Origin: Gammaproteobacteria bacterium
GTDB lineage: Bacteria; Pseudomonadota; Gammaproteobacteria; Arenicellales; JAOTYS01
Length of the DNA: 20,755 bases
Assembly (NCBI GenBank): GCA_029861795.1
Contig: JAOTYS010000028.1
Coordinates: 1 to 20,755, forward strand
Direction of reading: 5' to 3'
The notes under the pieces were generated by a model. The model was given only the letters and a program-made list of their open reading frames with translations, had not been told where the DNA came from and did not search any database. The position numbers were made by a program, and so were the translations under genes. This document shows positions 10,544 to 18,625 of the stretch, piece by piece; within the stretch, counting starts at the first letter, position 1; the number at the start of each line of letters is the position of its first letter.

Positions 10544-11521
10544 GTGAAGAAATCGGTACGATGGTGGATATGTGTTTTGCAGGTACTGTTGGCATTGGGA
10601 GTAATGTTGTCGCTACCTGCAAATGGTGAGCCATTAGAGCCAAGCGAAGAACAACTGATCGCTAGAGAAAAATTGGGTAAGGTGCTCTCAGGTGCACGGC
10701 TTCTGTGGGTCAACGACCACAAGATTTATCATACGATGTTGGACGAATGGAATCCCGAGCTTGTAACCAAGTCGGATCGACAGGAGTACAGACCTCGGTG
10801 GTCACGAGACGGCGCGAAGATTCTGTTTCAACGGGGACCTGATCGGGTATTTATGATGGATGCAGATTTCTCGAATCAGCAGGAGGTTCTCCGTGGCGCT
10901 CGTACCGCGGACTGGACAGGGGACGGAGCAGGGATTACTGCTATTGCGAGCGATGGCTACCGAGTATTGCACTATCGACTCGCTGACGGCGAGGTCTCTG
11001 TGCTCTATGATTCTAGGCGGCCTCCCTACGACGGACAGACTCTCGCACAGAGCGCGGTGTTACATCCGAGCGGGCGGTACTTGCTTAGCTTTCGTCGGGA
11101 ACCCAGTCACGCTAGCTTTATTGTGGATTTGGTCAAGAAACAGTATTTGGCCAATCAACAGATGCTGCGAGGTGATTGCAAACCTGCATGGTCACCAGAC
11201 GGCAAGTTTCTGTTGACCACCGCCAGGACCTCAAATAGGCCTATATTGAGGGCCAGCTTCGATAAAGAGAGCGGAGATCTGGGAACTTCCGAGGTGTTGG
11301 TGCGGATGGACAAGGGATTAAGGTACTACATGCACGACGCTCAGGTGTCGACTAACGGTCAATGGTTGTTATTCGGGGGAAAGGTTTTGCTGGGTGCTTC
11401 CATGCTGGGGCGTCGCGAAATATATATCTGGAGATTCGCCTCCGATATCGATGACATTATTCGATTGACGTTCGACACTAACGACGACGATACACCTAGC
11501 CTATACGTTCCAAGCGAATAA
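10544..11521 (+). CDS. Exported beta-propeller protein, PD40/TolB-like repeats
   Basis: A 325-residue protein from the GTG at 10544, which is preceded by GGGAG at 10531-10535 with 8-nt spacing. The frame is open back to a TTG at 10415, but that has no ribosome binding site and would bury the signal peptide. The N-terminus is a clear signal peptide: KK, hydrophobic core to about residue 25, then PANGEP. The mature part shows repeated blade motifs: RPRWSRDGAKILF (83-95), DWTGDGAGITAI (123-134), LHPSGRYLLSF (173-183), KPAWSPDGKFLLTT (213-226) and STNGQWLLFGG (269-279). These fit a periplasmic five- or six-bladed propeller. It is shorter than TolB, lacks an obvious TolB N-terminal domain, and is not beside tolQRA or pal, so it is not TolB. 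The role is unknown; binding a protein or glycan is a guess from the fold. It is divergent from gltB and convergent with the next gene, 52 bp away. Confidence 0.8.
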   Translation: MKKSVRWWICVLQVLLALGVMLSLPANGEPLEPSEEQLIAREKLGKVLSGARLLWVNDHKIYHTMLDEWNPELVTKSDRQEYRPRWSRDGAKILFQRGPDRVFMMDADFSNQQEVLRGARTADWTGDGAGITAIASDGYRVLHYRLADGEVSVLYDSRRPPYDGQTLAQSAVLHPSGRYLLSFRREPSHASFIVDLVKKQYLANQQMLRGDCKPAWSPDGKFLLTTARTSNRPILRASFDKESGDLGTSEVLVRMDKGLRYYMHDAQVSTNGQWLLFGGKVLLGASMLGRREIYIWRFASDIDDIIRLTFDTNDDDTPSLYVPSE

Positions 11522-11573
11522 TGGTTTGGGCGCCAGTGCTCAAATGTGGTTTTCGCACCAGACATGGAGTGGG

Positions 11574-12812
11574 TCACGAACGAATATGCGTACTATCGGT
11601 GTGGGTTGCACCCTCCTCCTCTCTTTCCAAGCCCACCTCTGTTTCTATGTCTTTCTGTGTAATTCTGTCCCTTTGAAGCAGAATCAGAATCCCCCCTAAC
11701 AATGACCACATTGTGATGTGTACGCGAAACAGGATAGACAACGCCACGCCGCGGGTACGCATGACTTGTTCGGGATCAATGGCGTCTGTGATGTAGGTCG
11801 CGCCATACTGGCTGAACAACTGCCCGTAAAGGGCTTCACCGACTCCCCAGCCGTTAGGGGCCAGCGGCAGTGCAGACACGATGTTAATCACCGGAACTAG
11901 AACGTAATATTCCAGCCATGGCACACCAACGTTCAACGAGTAGCCGACTAGCAGCACACTGGTGACACCTAGGGCGTGATTAAACATGCTGCCGATTGTC
12001 CACAGGACCATTCCGCTGACCCGAGTGCGGTAGAGGCGGATAGCGTCTCCTACTCGATTGAGCGCTTCGGTTATCCTGCTTGGCATTGTCCTTAGAAGAT
12101 TGTCCAGTCGAAGAACGCGACGAACACGTTGACTTGTAACCGCTAAAGTGCCTAGGACTATCACCACTAGGAAGCCCCATACCCCCACTGCAACCGCCTG
12201 AAATCTTTGAAGAAATGGCAGAACAATTAGGGCACTGAGAAGCGCCAGTGCAGTCATTCCTAAAGCACGATCAACGATCACGGAGAAGACCGCGGCTACA
12301 CGTCTGTCGGGGCAACGCTTCATGATGTACACTGACTTCACCACATCTCCCCCAGTGTTGCCCGGCACCACATTGTTGAAAAAGACCCCTATCCAGGTAA
12401 ATTTCAAGGCTTCTAAGGGACTTACCCGGAGGCTGTTTACGTGCATCAGCCACCACCAACGGAGGCCACTGAACATAACGGTTAGGAAATAACATCCTGC
12501 ACCAAGGATGAACCAGTGCAATCTAATGTTTCGCAGGTACGTGAAGAAGCCTGGGGTGATCTCGATTATCTCGTTGTTACTTTGCAGTCCGGGGGAAACG
12601 CGGATAGCATTCGGTGCGTCCTCAGACGGCTCAGGAAGAAAGGTGACTTCAGAGGCGTCCCACCGACCTTCGATGGAGCCGAAAGTCACGGTCTCTGTAT
12701 CTTGGTAACGTTGCAACATTGTGTCACGCCACTGGATTGAGTAGAACACATAGCTCATCAAGGCAGCCACCAGAATCCACTTCGCGGCGGTAAAGATCAT
12801 TCCTTGCGACAT
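11574..12812 (-). CDS. YbhN/LPG-synthase-type multi-pass membrane protein
   Basis: A 412-residue integral membrane protein matching the lysylphosphatidylglycerol synthase transmembrane (UPF0104/YbhN/AglD) superfamily. It has the hallmark FFNNVVPGNTGGDVVK at 144-159 and LAPNGWGVGEALYG at 317-330, with about eight membrane helices. There is no C-terminal aminoacyltransferase domain, so it is not a complete MprF. Stand-alone members are thought to move or handle lipids or lipid-linked sugars, but the substrate here is unknown. About 70 polar residues (28-95), probably periplasmic, sit between the first and second helices, including a predicted beta-rich stretch (TVTFGSIEGRW). Charged residues from 381 to the end form a cytoplasmic tail. 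The start at 12812 lacks a strong ribosome binding site; an in-frame ATG four codons later is possible. It is separated from aroB by 107 bp on the same strand. Confidence 0.8.
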   Translation of the reverse strand: MSQGMIFTAAKWILVAALMSYVFYSIQWRDTMLQRYQDTETVTFGSIEGRWDASEVTFLPEPSEDAPNAIRVSPGLQSNNEIIEITPGFFTYLRNIRLHWFILGAGCYFLTVMFSGLRWWWLMHVNSLRVSPLEALKFTWIGVFFNNVVPGNTGGDVVKSVYIMKRCPDRRVAAVFSVIVDRALGMTALALLSALIVLPFLQRFQAVAVGVWGFLVVIVLGTLAVTSQRVRRVLRLDNLLRTMPSRITEALNRVGDAIRLYRTRVSGMVLWTIGSMFNHALGVTSVLLVGYSLNVGVPWLEYYVLVPVINIVSALPLAPNGWGVGEALYGQLFSQYGATYITDAIDPEQVMRTRGVALSILFRVHITMWSLLGGILILLQRDRITQKDIETEVGLEREEEGATHTDSTHIRS

Positions 12813-12919
12813 CGTGGTTTATTGGGAACTGATGTTTAATCTAGCCAGTCATTGTCCACGCTTATCAAGCGAGCGGTTGTGTTCAATGTTGGCTTCGAGA
12901 GGTTCGCAAAGACCGGGTT

Positions 12920-14008
12920 TCACTTGGGACGACTGTCAGCGGCCAGCGTGGCGTGAAGTAGCGCAGGCGGGTAGTCTTCAGTGACCACTGCATTACCTAA
13001 GCCTCGCAGCAACACTAGCCGAAGCTTGCCAGACTGAATTTTCTTGTCTACAGACATAAACTGCAGAAAGTCTTGAACAGAAATTTCGCTCGGTGGTTTT
13101 GTAGGTAGGCCTGCCCGAGAAAGCAGATCTTCGATAGCCCTTAGTTCCTCCTGCTCTAGCCATTGCAGTCGGTTAGACAGATGCGCTGCCATCATCATGC
13201 CAGCCGAAACCGCCTCGCCGTGTAACCATTTACCGTAACCCAGCCTGGTTTCGATGGCGTGACCAAATGTGTGTCCAAAATTAAGAACAGCGCGCGTACC
13301 TGTCACTTCGCGCTCATCCTGCGCGACCACTGATGCTTTGTTGATGCAGCAGCGCTCGATTGCGTGAACCAGAGTTGGCTCGTCTCTGTGCAATAGTCTA
13401 TCAATGTTACACTGCAACCATTGGAAGAAATCTCGATCTTGAATCAGACCGTACTTGATTACTTCCGCTAGTCCCGCAGCAAACTCACGCTCGCTCAATG
13501 TATTCAAAACATCTGTATCTGCGATAACGAAGCTTGGTTGATGAAAGGCGCCAATTAGATTTTTGCCAAGACGATGGTTCACAGCCGTTTTGCCGCCAAC
13601 GGAGGAATCCACTTGAGCAAGTAGTGTAGTCGGCAGTTGGGCGTAGGAGACACCACGCAGATAGCAGGCCGCGGCGAAACCCGTGATGTCACCAACAACC
13701 CCCCCTCCCAATGCCATCAGCGTGGTTTGACGATCGCAAGGCACTGCGAGAAGGCCATCGAAGATCGAATTTAAGACATCCAAGTTCTTTTGAGACTCTC
13801 CGTCTGCAAGGATCTTGGTGTGTACGTCGAAACCGGAAAGTGTCGAAACAACCCGTTCAAGATACAGCGGGGCAACGATTTCGTTAGTTACGACCATGAT
13901 ATGTTGACCGCGAAGATGCGGCCTCATGAGGTCCGCCCGGCCAAGCACACCCGGCCCGATATGTATCGGGTAGCTATGCAGCGCCAGATTCACATTGACC
14001 GTCTTCAT
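12920..14008 (-). CDS. aroB: 3-dehydroquinate synthase
   Basis: Second enzyme of the shikimate pathway, converting DAHP to 3-dehydroquinate with NAD and a divalent metal. The 362-residue length is typical. GGGVVGDITGFAAACYLRG (101-119) is the NAD-binding glycine loop. Metal ligands are Glu182 in AEVIKYG, a histidine of FGHTFGHAIE (245-253) and His263 in HGEAVSAG. DSSVGGKTAVNH (134-145) is the substrate loop. The start overlaps the aroK stop by 4 bp (ATGA), so the two are translationally coupled. The 107-bp gap downstream has only a 5-bp hairpin and no convincing terminator. Confidence 0.97.
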   Translation of the reverse strand: MKTVNVNLALHSYPIHIGPGVLGRADLMRPHLRGQHIMVVTNEIVAPLYLERVVSTLSGFDVHTKILADGESQKNLDVLNSIFDGLLAVPCDRQTTLMALGGGVVGDITGFAAACYLRGVSYAQLPTTLLAQVDSSVGGKTAVNHRLGKNLIGAFHQPSFVIADTDVLNTLSEREFAAGLAEVIKYGLIQDRDFFQWLQCNIDRLLHRDEPTLVHAIERCCINKASVVAQDEREVTGTRAVLNFGHTFGHAIETRLGYGKWLHGEAVSAGMMMAAHLSNRLQWLEQEELRAIEDLLSRAGLPTKPPSEISVQDFLQFMSVDKKIQSGKLRLVLLRGLGNAVVTEDYPPALLHATLAADSRPK

Positions 14009-14517
14009 CGGTCTTGTATCAATTTGGCGATTTTCTGTGCAACAGCCATTGGTGAACGCCGATCAGTGGTGACGATGAGATCGGCTTCCTGTCGGTATAT
14101 TGGATCTCGTTGCGCCATCAATTTCTCTAGGGTGGTACGGGGGCATTCGGTTTGCAATAGCGGTCGGTGTTTGCTACCCCGAGTTCGCTCCAATAGCGTT
14201 TCTACCATCGCGCACAAATACACGACGACCCCACTTTTTCTGAATACGTGTCGATTCTTCTCACAAAGAATAGAGCCGCCCCCAGTCGCAAGAACAATGT
14301 TTTCTTTGCGGGCGAGTTCTTGCAGAATCCCCGCCTCACGTTTACGAAAGCCTGCCTCTCCTTCGATATCGAAGATTAGACTAATGCTGACGCCGGTGCG
14401 TTTTTCGATGGCTTGGTCAGAGTCGATAAACTCTTTGCCTAACATCTTCGCCAGGGGCCGTCCGATGGAACTCTTCCCCACTCCCATTGGGCCGATGAGA
14501 ATTATGTTATTGGACAT
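14005..14517 (-). CDS. aroK: Shikimate kinase
   Basis: Phosphorylates shikimate at the 3-position with ATP. It is a 170-residue P-loop kinase of normal length. GPMGVGKSS (9-17) is Walker A, IDSDQAIE (31-38) carries the shikimate-binding aspartates, GFRKRE (56-61) the arginine, GGGS (79-82) the Walker B-adjacent loop, and RPLLQ (118-122) the lid. The ATG at 14517 has no clear Shine-Dalgarno sequence; a small inverted repeat lies just upstream. It is separated from pilQ by 213 bp, which breaks the otherwise overlapping pil gene chain, so aroKB may have its own start of transcription or a processed leader. Confidence 0.96.
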   Translation of the reverse strand: MSNNIILIGPMGVGKSSIGRPLAKMLGKEFIDSDQAIEKRTGVSISLIFDIEGEAGFRKREAGILQELARKENIVLATGGGSILCEKNRHVFRKSGVVVYLCAMVETLLERTRGSKHRPLLQTECPRTTLEKLMAQRDPIYRQEADLIVTTDRRSPMAVAQKIAKLIQDR

Positions 14518-14524
14518 ACACGCG

Positions 14525-14545
14525 TCGTCACTATGATTGTGACGA
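14525..14545. repeat. Inverted repeat just before aroK
   Basis: TCGTCAC (14525-14531) and GTGACGA (14539-14545) are exact inverted copies with a 7-nt loop. The repeat begins 8 nt before the aroK start codon on the minus strand. As RNA it would place a hairpin where the ribosome loads, so a translational control element or an operator are both possible. Confidence 0.35.
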
Positions 14546-14608
14546 AACTAGAAACTTTAGAGGAAGGCGTTATTCTGCGCTACACGCTCTCGCCGCGGAC
14601 ACTGCAAA

Positions 14609-14639
14609 GGGGCATATAGTGGCCCCGGCTCGTTGCCCC
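14609..14639. repeat. GC-rich alternative hairpin segment in the pilQ-aroK gap
   Basis: GGGGC at 14609-14613 can pair either with GCCCC at 14622-14626 or, extended to GGGGCA, with TGCCCC at 14634-14639. The two pairings exclude each other. No T-run follows on the minus strand, so it is not a standard intrinsic terminator. Confidence 0.25.
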
Positions 14640-14658
14640 AACGGATTCGCTATCAACG

Positions 14659-14685
14659 CATTGCGCTGCGGTCTGCGACGCAATG
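14659..14685. repeat. Inverted repeat downstream of pilQ
   Basis: CATTGCG (14659-14665) and CGCAATG (14679-14685) are exact inverted copies with a 13-nt loop, about 46 nt past the pilQ stop on the transcribed strand. It could stabilise or mark the 3' end of the pil message. There is no T-run, so an intrinsic terminator is not supported. Confidence 0.3.
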
Positions 14686-14730
14686 GCATAGTCCGGCGTC
14701 CGTACTGCGTACCTTCGCCTCACTAATTCT

Positions 14731-17472
14731 TTAGCGAATATCTAGTGCGGGGCTGATGATTCGGGGCGTGAGAAAGATCAGCAGCTCCGTGCGGTTGTTG
14801 AGCTCGCCCTTGGTTCGGAACAGAGCGCCCAATAACGGAATATCTCCAAGGATCGGGACCTTTGAAACATTGTTCTGTATGTCCTGCTGATAAATACCAC
14901 CGATTACCACGGTCCCACCATTGTCCAGCAATACCTGGGTCGTTATTTGTTTGGTATTGATAGTCGGGTCCGTCGGCGACACAAAACTATCTTGAGTGAC
15001 AAACACATCTAGAATCACGGCATCGTCCGGAGTAATCTGTGGTGTAACGGTGAGACTGAGGACCGCCTTTTTTGTCACGACGCTGCCCACGCCCAAAACG
15101 CTGGTTGTAAATATTCGTTCCTGGCCTTGTTCGATCCGCGCCTCTTGCTGGTTCGCGGTGATGAGCCGAGGATTGGCGATTATCTTGCCTTGACCTTCAG
15201 CCTCCAGTGCCGATATCTCCAGGTCAATAATATGGGCAAACCCAGCCCCAGCCTTAGCAATGGTTAGCGCGTACGAAGCAGCCTCATCACCACCTGCACC
15301 CGCTGAAGGCAAGTTCACGGCAAGGGCGTCGCCGCCGGACTCTGTTAATCCATCATTTCGGATGAGGTTGGTGTTCTCAATGTTCCCGGACTGAAAGACG
15401 TCTCCGATATTAGAATCCCTGATTCCAGGAAATCGCGCATCCGCGGTTACACTACTGAACCCTAAGCGGGCCCCAATGGAGCGACTGAACTCGTCGTTCG
15501 CCTCCACGATGCGGGTTTCCACCAACACTTGACGCTGGGGCTTATCGAGTCTGGCGATAAGTTTTCTGACTTCCCTGATTTTTCTCGCGGTGTCCTGAAT
15601 CAGCACCGTGTTTGTGCGCTTATCCACGGTCACGTTTCCCCGTGGAGAGAGGAGCGTATTGCTCTCAGTCTCGAGCGAACCGATGCTCACGCCTCCAAAC
15701 AAAGAGGGTGTTACGCCGGTGTCCACCGACCTGATTGATCTCAACAAATTTGCGATCGCGCCGGCCTTGGCATAGTTGATCTGTATCAGCTCTGATACCA
15801 GTGGCTCAAGTTCGCCGATCTGCTGCTGAGACTCAAGCTCTTGACGCTCTCGCGCCTGTATCTCGGCCGCCGGTGCAACCCACACCACATTACCTTTCTT
15901 TCGCTTGTCCAATCCCTTGGTTTGCAAAATGATGTCCAGCGCCTGATCCCATGGCACATCCTGCAGCCGCAGCGTTAGGTTCCCCGAAATGGCGTCGCTA
16001 GTTACAAAATTGAGACCAGTAAAGTCGGCGATGACCTGCAGTGCCGCACGAACGCTAATCTTCTGGAAGTTCAAAGACAGCTTCTCGCCCGAATAGCCAA
16101 ACTCGTCGACTTTCTGTTCCTCTTCCGCTTCGATGACGGGATTGATGTTTACCGTGAACACGGTGCCCGCCTGGTAGGCCAGCTGTTGAAACCGACCAGC
16201 AGCGCGAATGACCATTCGGGTGTGTTTGTCCTGGGAAAATGTATCGATAGTCTGCACCGGTGTTGCAAAATCTACTACGTCGAGCCGACGCTCGAGCTCT
16301 TGTGGTAACTCCGTGTCCACAAAATCCACGATGATCTCGCCGGCCTCTTCACGAATATCTATGCCGACGGCGGGGTCAGAAAGGTCAACAAGCACCCTCC
16401 CTCCACCTTCGGGGCTACGGCGAAAGTCGACATTCTTTATGCTGTGCTTGCTCGGACCCTCCGCAGACGGAAACTGCATAGTCTTGGGTTTGGCGACGAT
16501 GCCGCCCTCACCGCTAGCGCTCGCTACCAACAGCGTAATGCCATCGGGTCGAATTTGGGTTTCGTAAGCAACCGGTCTCACCAAGGTGAGAACGATTCGT
16601 GTGCGGTCCGCCGTCTCAATGGCGGCCAAGCTCTCTACCGCTCCGGTGCCTATGGAAACTAAGTTTTGATCCAGGCCGCTACGAGTGTTGAAGAAATCCA
16701 ACGCCACCCGCGGCGGATTATTGGTGCTAAAGCTACCTGGTTCTTCGGGCCTGCCGGTCATCAATATGTCTATCTGGACGCGGCCCCCTGGTAATGCGCT
16801 GAAGCGCACATCCTCAATGACGTTGACCGCTGAGACGTTATCCTCCGACGGGGCCGATTCGGCGGTGGCGGACGACTCTTCGGCATCGGAGGGCGCAGTG
16901 GTGTCATCGGTGCTAGCCTGGGCAACAATAATCTGTTCGGATACCGCAAGTTCGCTCGATTCATCACCCGCTGAGGTTTCAGAACTCGCCTGGGCGACCT
17001 GCACCGGCTCAGCAGGCGCCGCTACATACTGACCTGCGGCAAAGGCCGCATCACGGGTAACGATGCGATAACCATAGTTGGTCTTCGCGATACCAAGTTC
17101 ACCTGGCTGATGCATGAGAACGTCTATGTGAACATATTCTCCGTCCTCGGACACGTACGGAAACGCGCCCTTGATAATGCCTTTGCCGGAGACGTCCATT
17201 ACGTGGTCACCGAGAGAGGTGTCCATCAGACTGACACGCATGCGCATGCCGTCGTCTAGAACGCTTGTCTTGTATTCGACCTCACCATCTAGGTGTATCT
17301 CAAGGATCGGGTGATCCGTTGTGCTCGTCCAGCTGAGCGATTCCAGATTCGCTGCATGGGACGCTAGTGGGAGTATGGTGGTTGCCAGCAGCCAAAGCAG
17401 CGTGGCGGTCCAGCGGGTGAAGGGGGTGGTTCTGTTGCTCATGGTTATTAGCCCCGGTTTTTGTTTTGTCAT
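14731..17472 (-). CDS. pilQ: Type IV pilus secretin PilQ
   Basis: Outer-membrane secretin through which the type IV pilus leaves the cell. At 913 residues it is longer than typical gammaproteobacterial PilQ (around 700). The signal peptide ends near ASHA-ANLE (residue 40). Three AMIN-like domains follow, at about 42-138, 217-316 and 344-444; these bind peptidoglycan in the family. The first two are separated by an Ala/Ser/Glu-rich linker (about 145-215) with VAQAS at 159-163 and 183-187. Then come the N0/STN domain (466-535), the N1 domain (561-642) and the secretin barrel (about 650-905), with KKAVLSLTVTPQITPD, GGTVVIGGIY and VPILGDIPLLGALF. The ATG at 17472 overlaps the pilP stop (ATGA). 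An in-frame ATG at 17442 gives a shorter signal-peptide n-region and is a credible alternative. Confidence 0.96.
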   Translation of the reverse strand: MTKQKPGLITMSNRTTPFTRWTATLLWLLATTILPLASHAANLESLSWTSTTDHPILEIHLDGEVEYKTSVLDDGMRMRVSLMDTSLGDHVMDVSGKGIIKGAFPYVSEDGEYVHIDVLMHQPGELGIAKTNYGYRIVTRDAAFAAGQYVAAPAEPVQVAQASSETSAGDESSELAVSEQIIVAQASTDDTTAPSDAEESSATAESAPSEDNVSAVNVIEDVRFSALPGGRVQIDILMTGRPEEPGSFSTNNPPRVALDFFNTRSGLDQNLVSIGTGAVESLAAIETADRTRIVLTLVRPVAYETQIRPDGITLLVASASGEGGIVAKPKTMQFPSAEGPSKHSIKNVDFRRSPEGGGRVLVDLSDPAVGIDIREEAGEIIVDFVDTELPQELERRLDVVDFATPVQTIDTFSQDKHTRMVIRAAGRFQQLAYQAGTVFTVNINPVIEAEEEQKVDEFGYSGEKLSLNFQKISVRAALQVIADFTGLNFVTSDAISGNLTLRLQDVPWDQALDIILQTKGLDKRKKGNVVWVAPAAEIQARERQELESQQQIGELEPLVSELIQINYAKAGAIANLLRSIRSVDTGVTPSLFGGVSIGSLETESNTLLSPRGNVTVDKRTNTVLIQDTARKIREVRKLIARLDKPQRQVLVETRIVEANDEFSRSIGARLGFSSVTADARFPGIRDSNIGDVFQSGNIENTNLIRNDGLTESGGDALAVNLPSAGAGGDEAASYALTIAKAGAGFAHIIDLEISALEAEGQGKIIANPRLITANQQEARIEQGQERIFTTSVLGVGSVVTKKAVLSLTVTPQITPDDAVILDVFVTQDSFVSPTDPTINTKQITTQVLLDNGGTVVIGGIYQQDIQNNVSKVPILGDIPLLGALFRTKGELNNRTELLIFLTPRIISPALDIR

Positions 17473-17993
17473 TCAATAACTGCGATGCTTGCTTGTCGCT
17501 CTATCCAGCTTCCGCCGGAATCCTGAACGAGTTCTTTCACATCGATCTTGTCCTCCGATATTTTTGTGATGACACCGAAACTCTGTCCGATATAATTTCC
17601 CTCGGCGGCCCGATGAATGGTTCCATCCGGCGCACGCAAGATGACCCACCAAGACTCCTCCCGTGTCAGCGTTCCCACCATCGCCAATCCGTCCAGCGGA
17701 TACCGTTCTAGAGGTTGCTTGCGTCGATTGGTGTCCGGTGCCAGACCAGACTTACCGGCGGTTGGTTTGCGTTCCCTCAGATTTTCCGCAGAAAAAGGAT
17801 CGGCGAGCTCGGAGGCTGTATACACGAAAGTCTCATGAGGTCTAATACGTGGCAATGGCTCCACGCTAGGCTTGCGGTCCTTGTATGCTTGTTCGGTAAA
17901 GGTCTGGAGGTCCCTCATGTCTTCCCGGACGCATCCTGCCAACAAGATGACAGTGGTACCAAGCATCAACCCGATTCTAAAAATAGCGTTCAT
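17469..17993 (-). CDS. pilP: Type IV pilus assembly lipoprotein PilP
   Basis: A 174-residue inner-membrane lipoprotein linking the PilN-PilO pair to the N0 domain of PilQ across the periplasm. The lipobox LLAGC puts the lipidated cysteine at residue 21. A flexible region with the short conserved PilN/PilO-interacting segment (about 22-80) follows. The C-terminal beta-domain runs from about 95, with PLDGLAMVGTL, WVILRAPDGTIHRAAEGNYIG and IEDKID-like strands. Its start overlaps the pilO stop by 4 bp, and its stop overlaps the pilQ start by 4 bp. Confidence 0.95.
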   Translation of the reverse strand: MNAIFRIGLMLGTTVILLAGCVREDMRDLQTFTEQAYKDRKPSVEPLPRIRPHETFVYTASELADPFSAENLRERKPTAGKSGLAPDTNRRKQPLERYPLDGLAMVGTLTREESWWVILRAPDGTIHRAAEGNYIGQSFGVITKISEDKIDVKELVQDSGGSWIERQASIAVIE

Positions 17994-18625
17994 GACTTTG
18001 TGGAGCGAGCTTTCTTTTTTGGTTTCTGCTTTGCTGACGTGTCTTCGGGATCGTCGAGGTAGTGATAAGTGCTGGTGGTCGCAGTCATGCTTAGCTTGTC
18101 GCTTTTCTTCACTGGGGCGAGTGTGATGTTACCTAAGGTTACTATTCTTGGCAGCGCCGCGAGGTCGCTTACGAATTCACCGAGCTCGTGGTAGCTGCCG
18201 ACCACCTGTATACTAATGGGCAGAATTGCATAGAAGTCCGCATTGCGCTTCTTCTGGGGCTTGAACAGCACGAATTGAAGCCCGCGTCCCAGACCCGCCT
18301 GGGTGATGTCTATAAGGAGCTCCGGCACTTCGGTGCGGTTGGGAAGCTGGCGTAGCATGACCCCAAAGCTCTCTTCCATTTCCTGCATTTGTTCTCGATA
18401 CGCCGGAAGATTCACCGCGAGCGCCTTCTTTTTCAGGAAGGTTTGCCGCAGTTGCAGCTCCTGTTTCTCTGCGGCCTGCAGGCTTTCAATCTCGCCCTTT
18501 ATGAGAAACCAATAGCCGGCGAAAAGAATGCCGACGCAGATCACCGTGACGCCCACCATCTTGAGCCACAGTGGCCAAGATGATATTTCGCTTAGCTCAA
18601 GTCCACGTAAGTCCTCAAAGGCCAT
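17990..18625 (-). CDS. pilO: Type IV pilus inner-membrane protein PilO
   Basis: A 211-residue bitopic membrane protein of the pilus alignment complex that pairs with PilN. A short cytoplasmic N-terminus is followed by one membrane helix (about 22-42), a coiled coil (about 45-92, with KEKQE-like charged heptads) and a ferredoxin-like periplasmic domain (about 98-190, containing LQFVLFKPQ and SYHELGEFVSDLAALPRIV). The last 15 residues are a lysine-rich tail, unusual next to the acidic PilN tail. The start shares one base with the pilN stop (TAATG), indicating coupled translation. Confidence 0.95.
   Translation of the reverse strand: MAFEDLRGLELSEISSWPLWLKMVGVTVICVGILFAGYWFLIKGEIESLQAAEKQELQLRQTFLKKKALAVNLPAYREQMQEMEESFGVMLRQLPNRTEVPELLIDITQAGLGRGLQFVLFKPQKKRNADFYAILPISIQVVGSYHELGEFVSDLAALPRIVTLGNITLAPVKKSDKLSMTATTSTYHYLDDPEDTSAKQKPKKKARSTKS

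Noticed and set aside
10544..11521. Identification of the propeller gene as tolB
   Set aside because: It is about 100 residues short, lacks the TolB N-terminal domain and has no tol-pal neighbours.
12859..12871. CGCTT-ATC-AAGCG hairpin downstream of aroB as a terminator
   Set aside because: Only five base pairs and no T-run on the transcribed strand.
13790..14536. A 248-codon open frame antisense to aroK and aroB
   Set aside because: It lies fully opposite two well-supported genes and its translation shows no recognisable motif or domain; it is a shadow frame.
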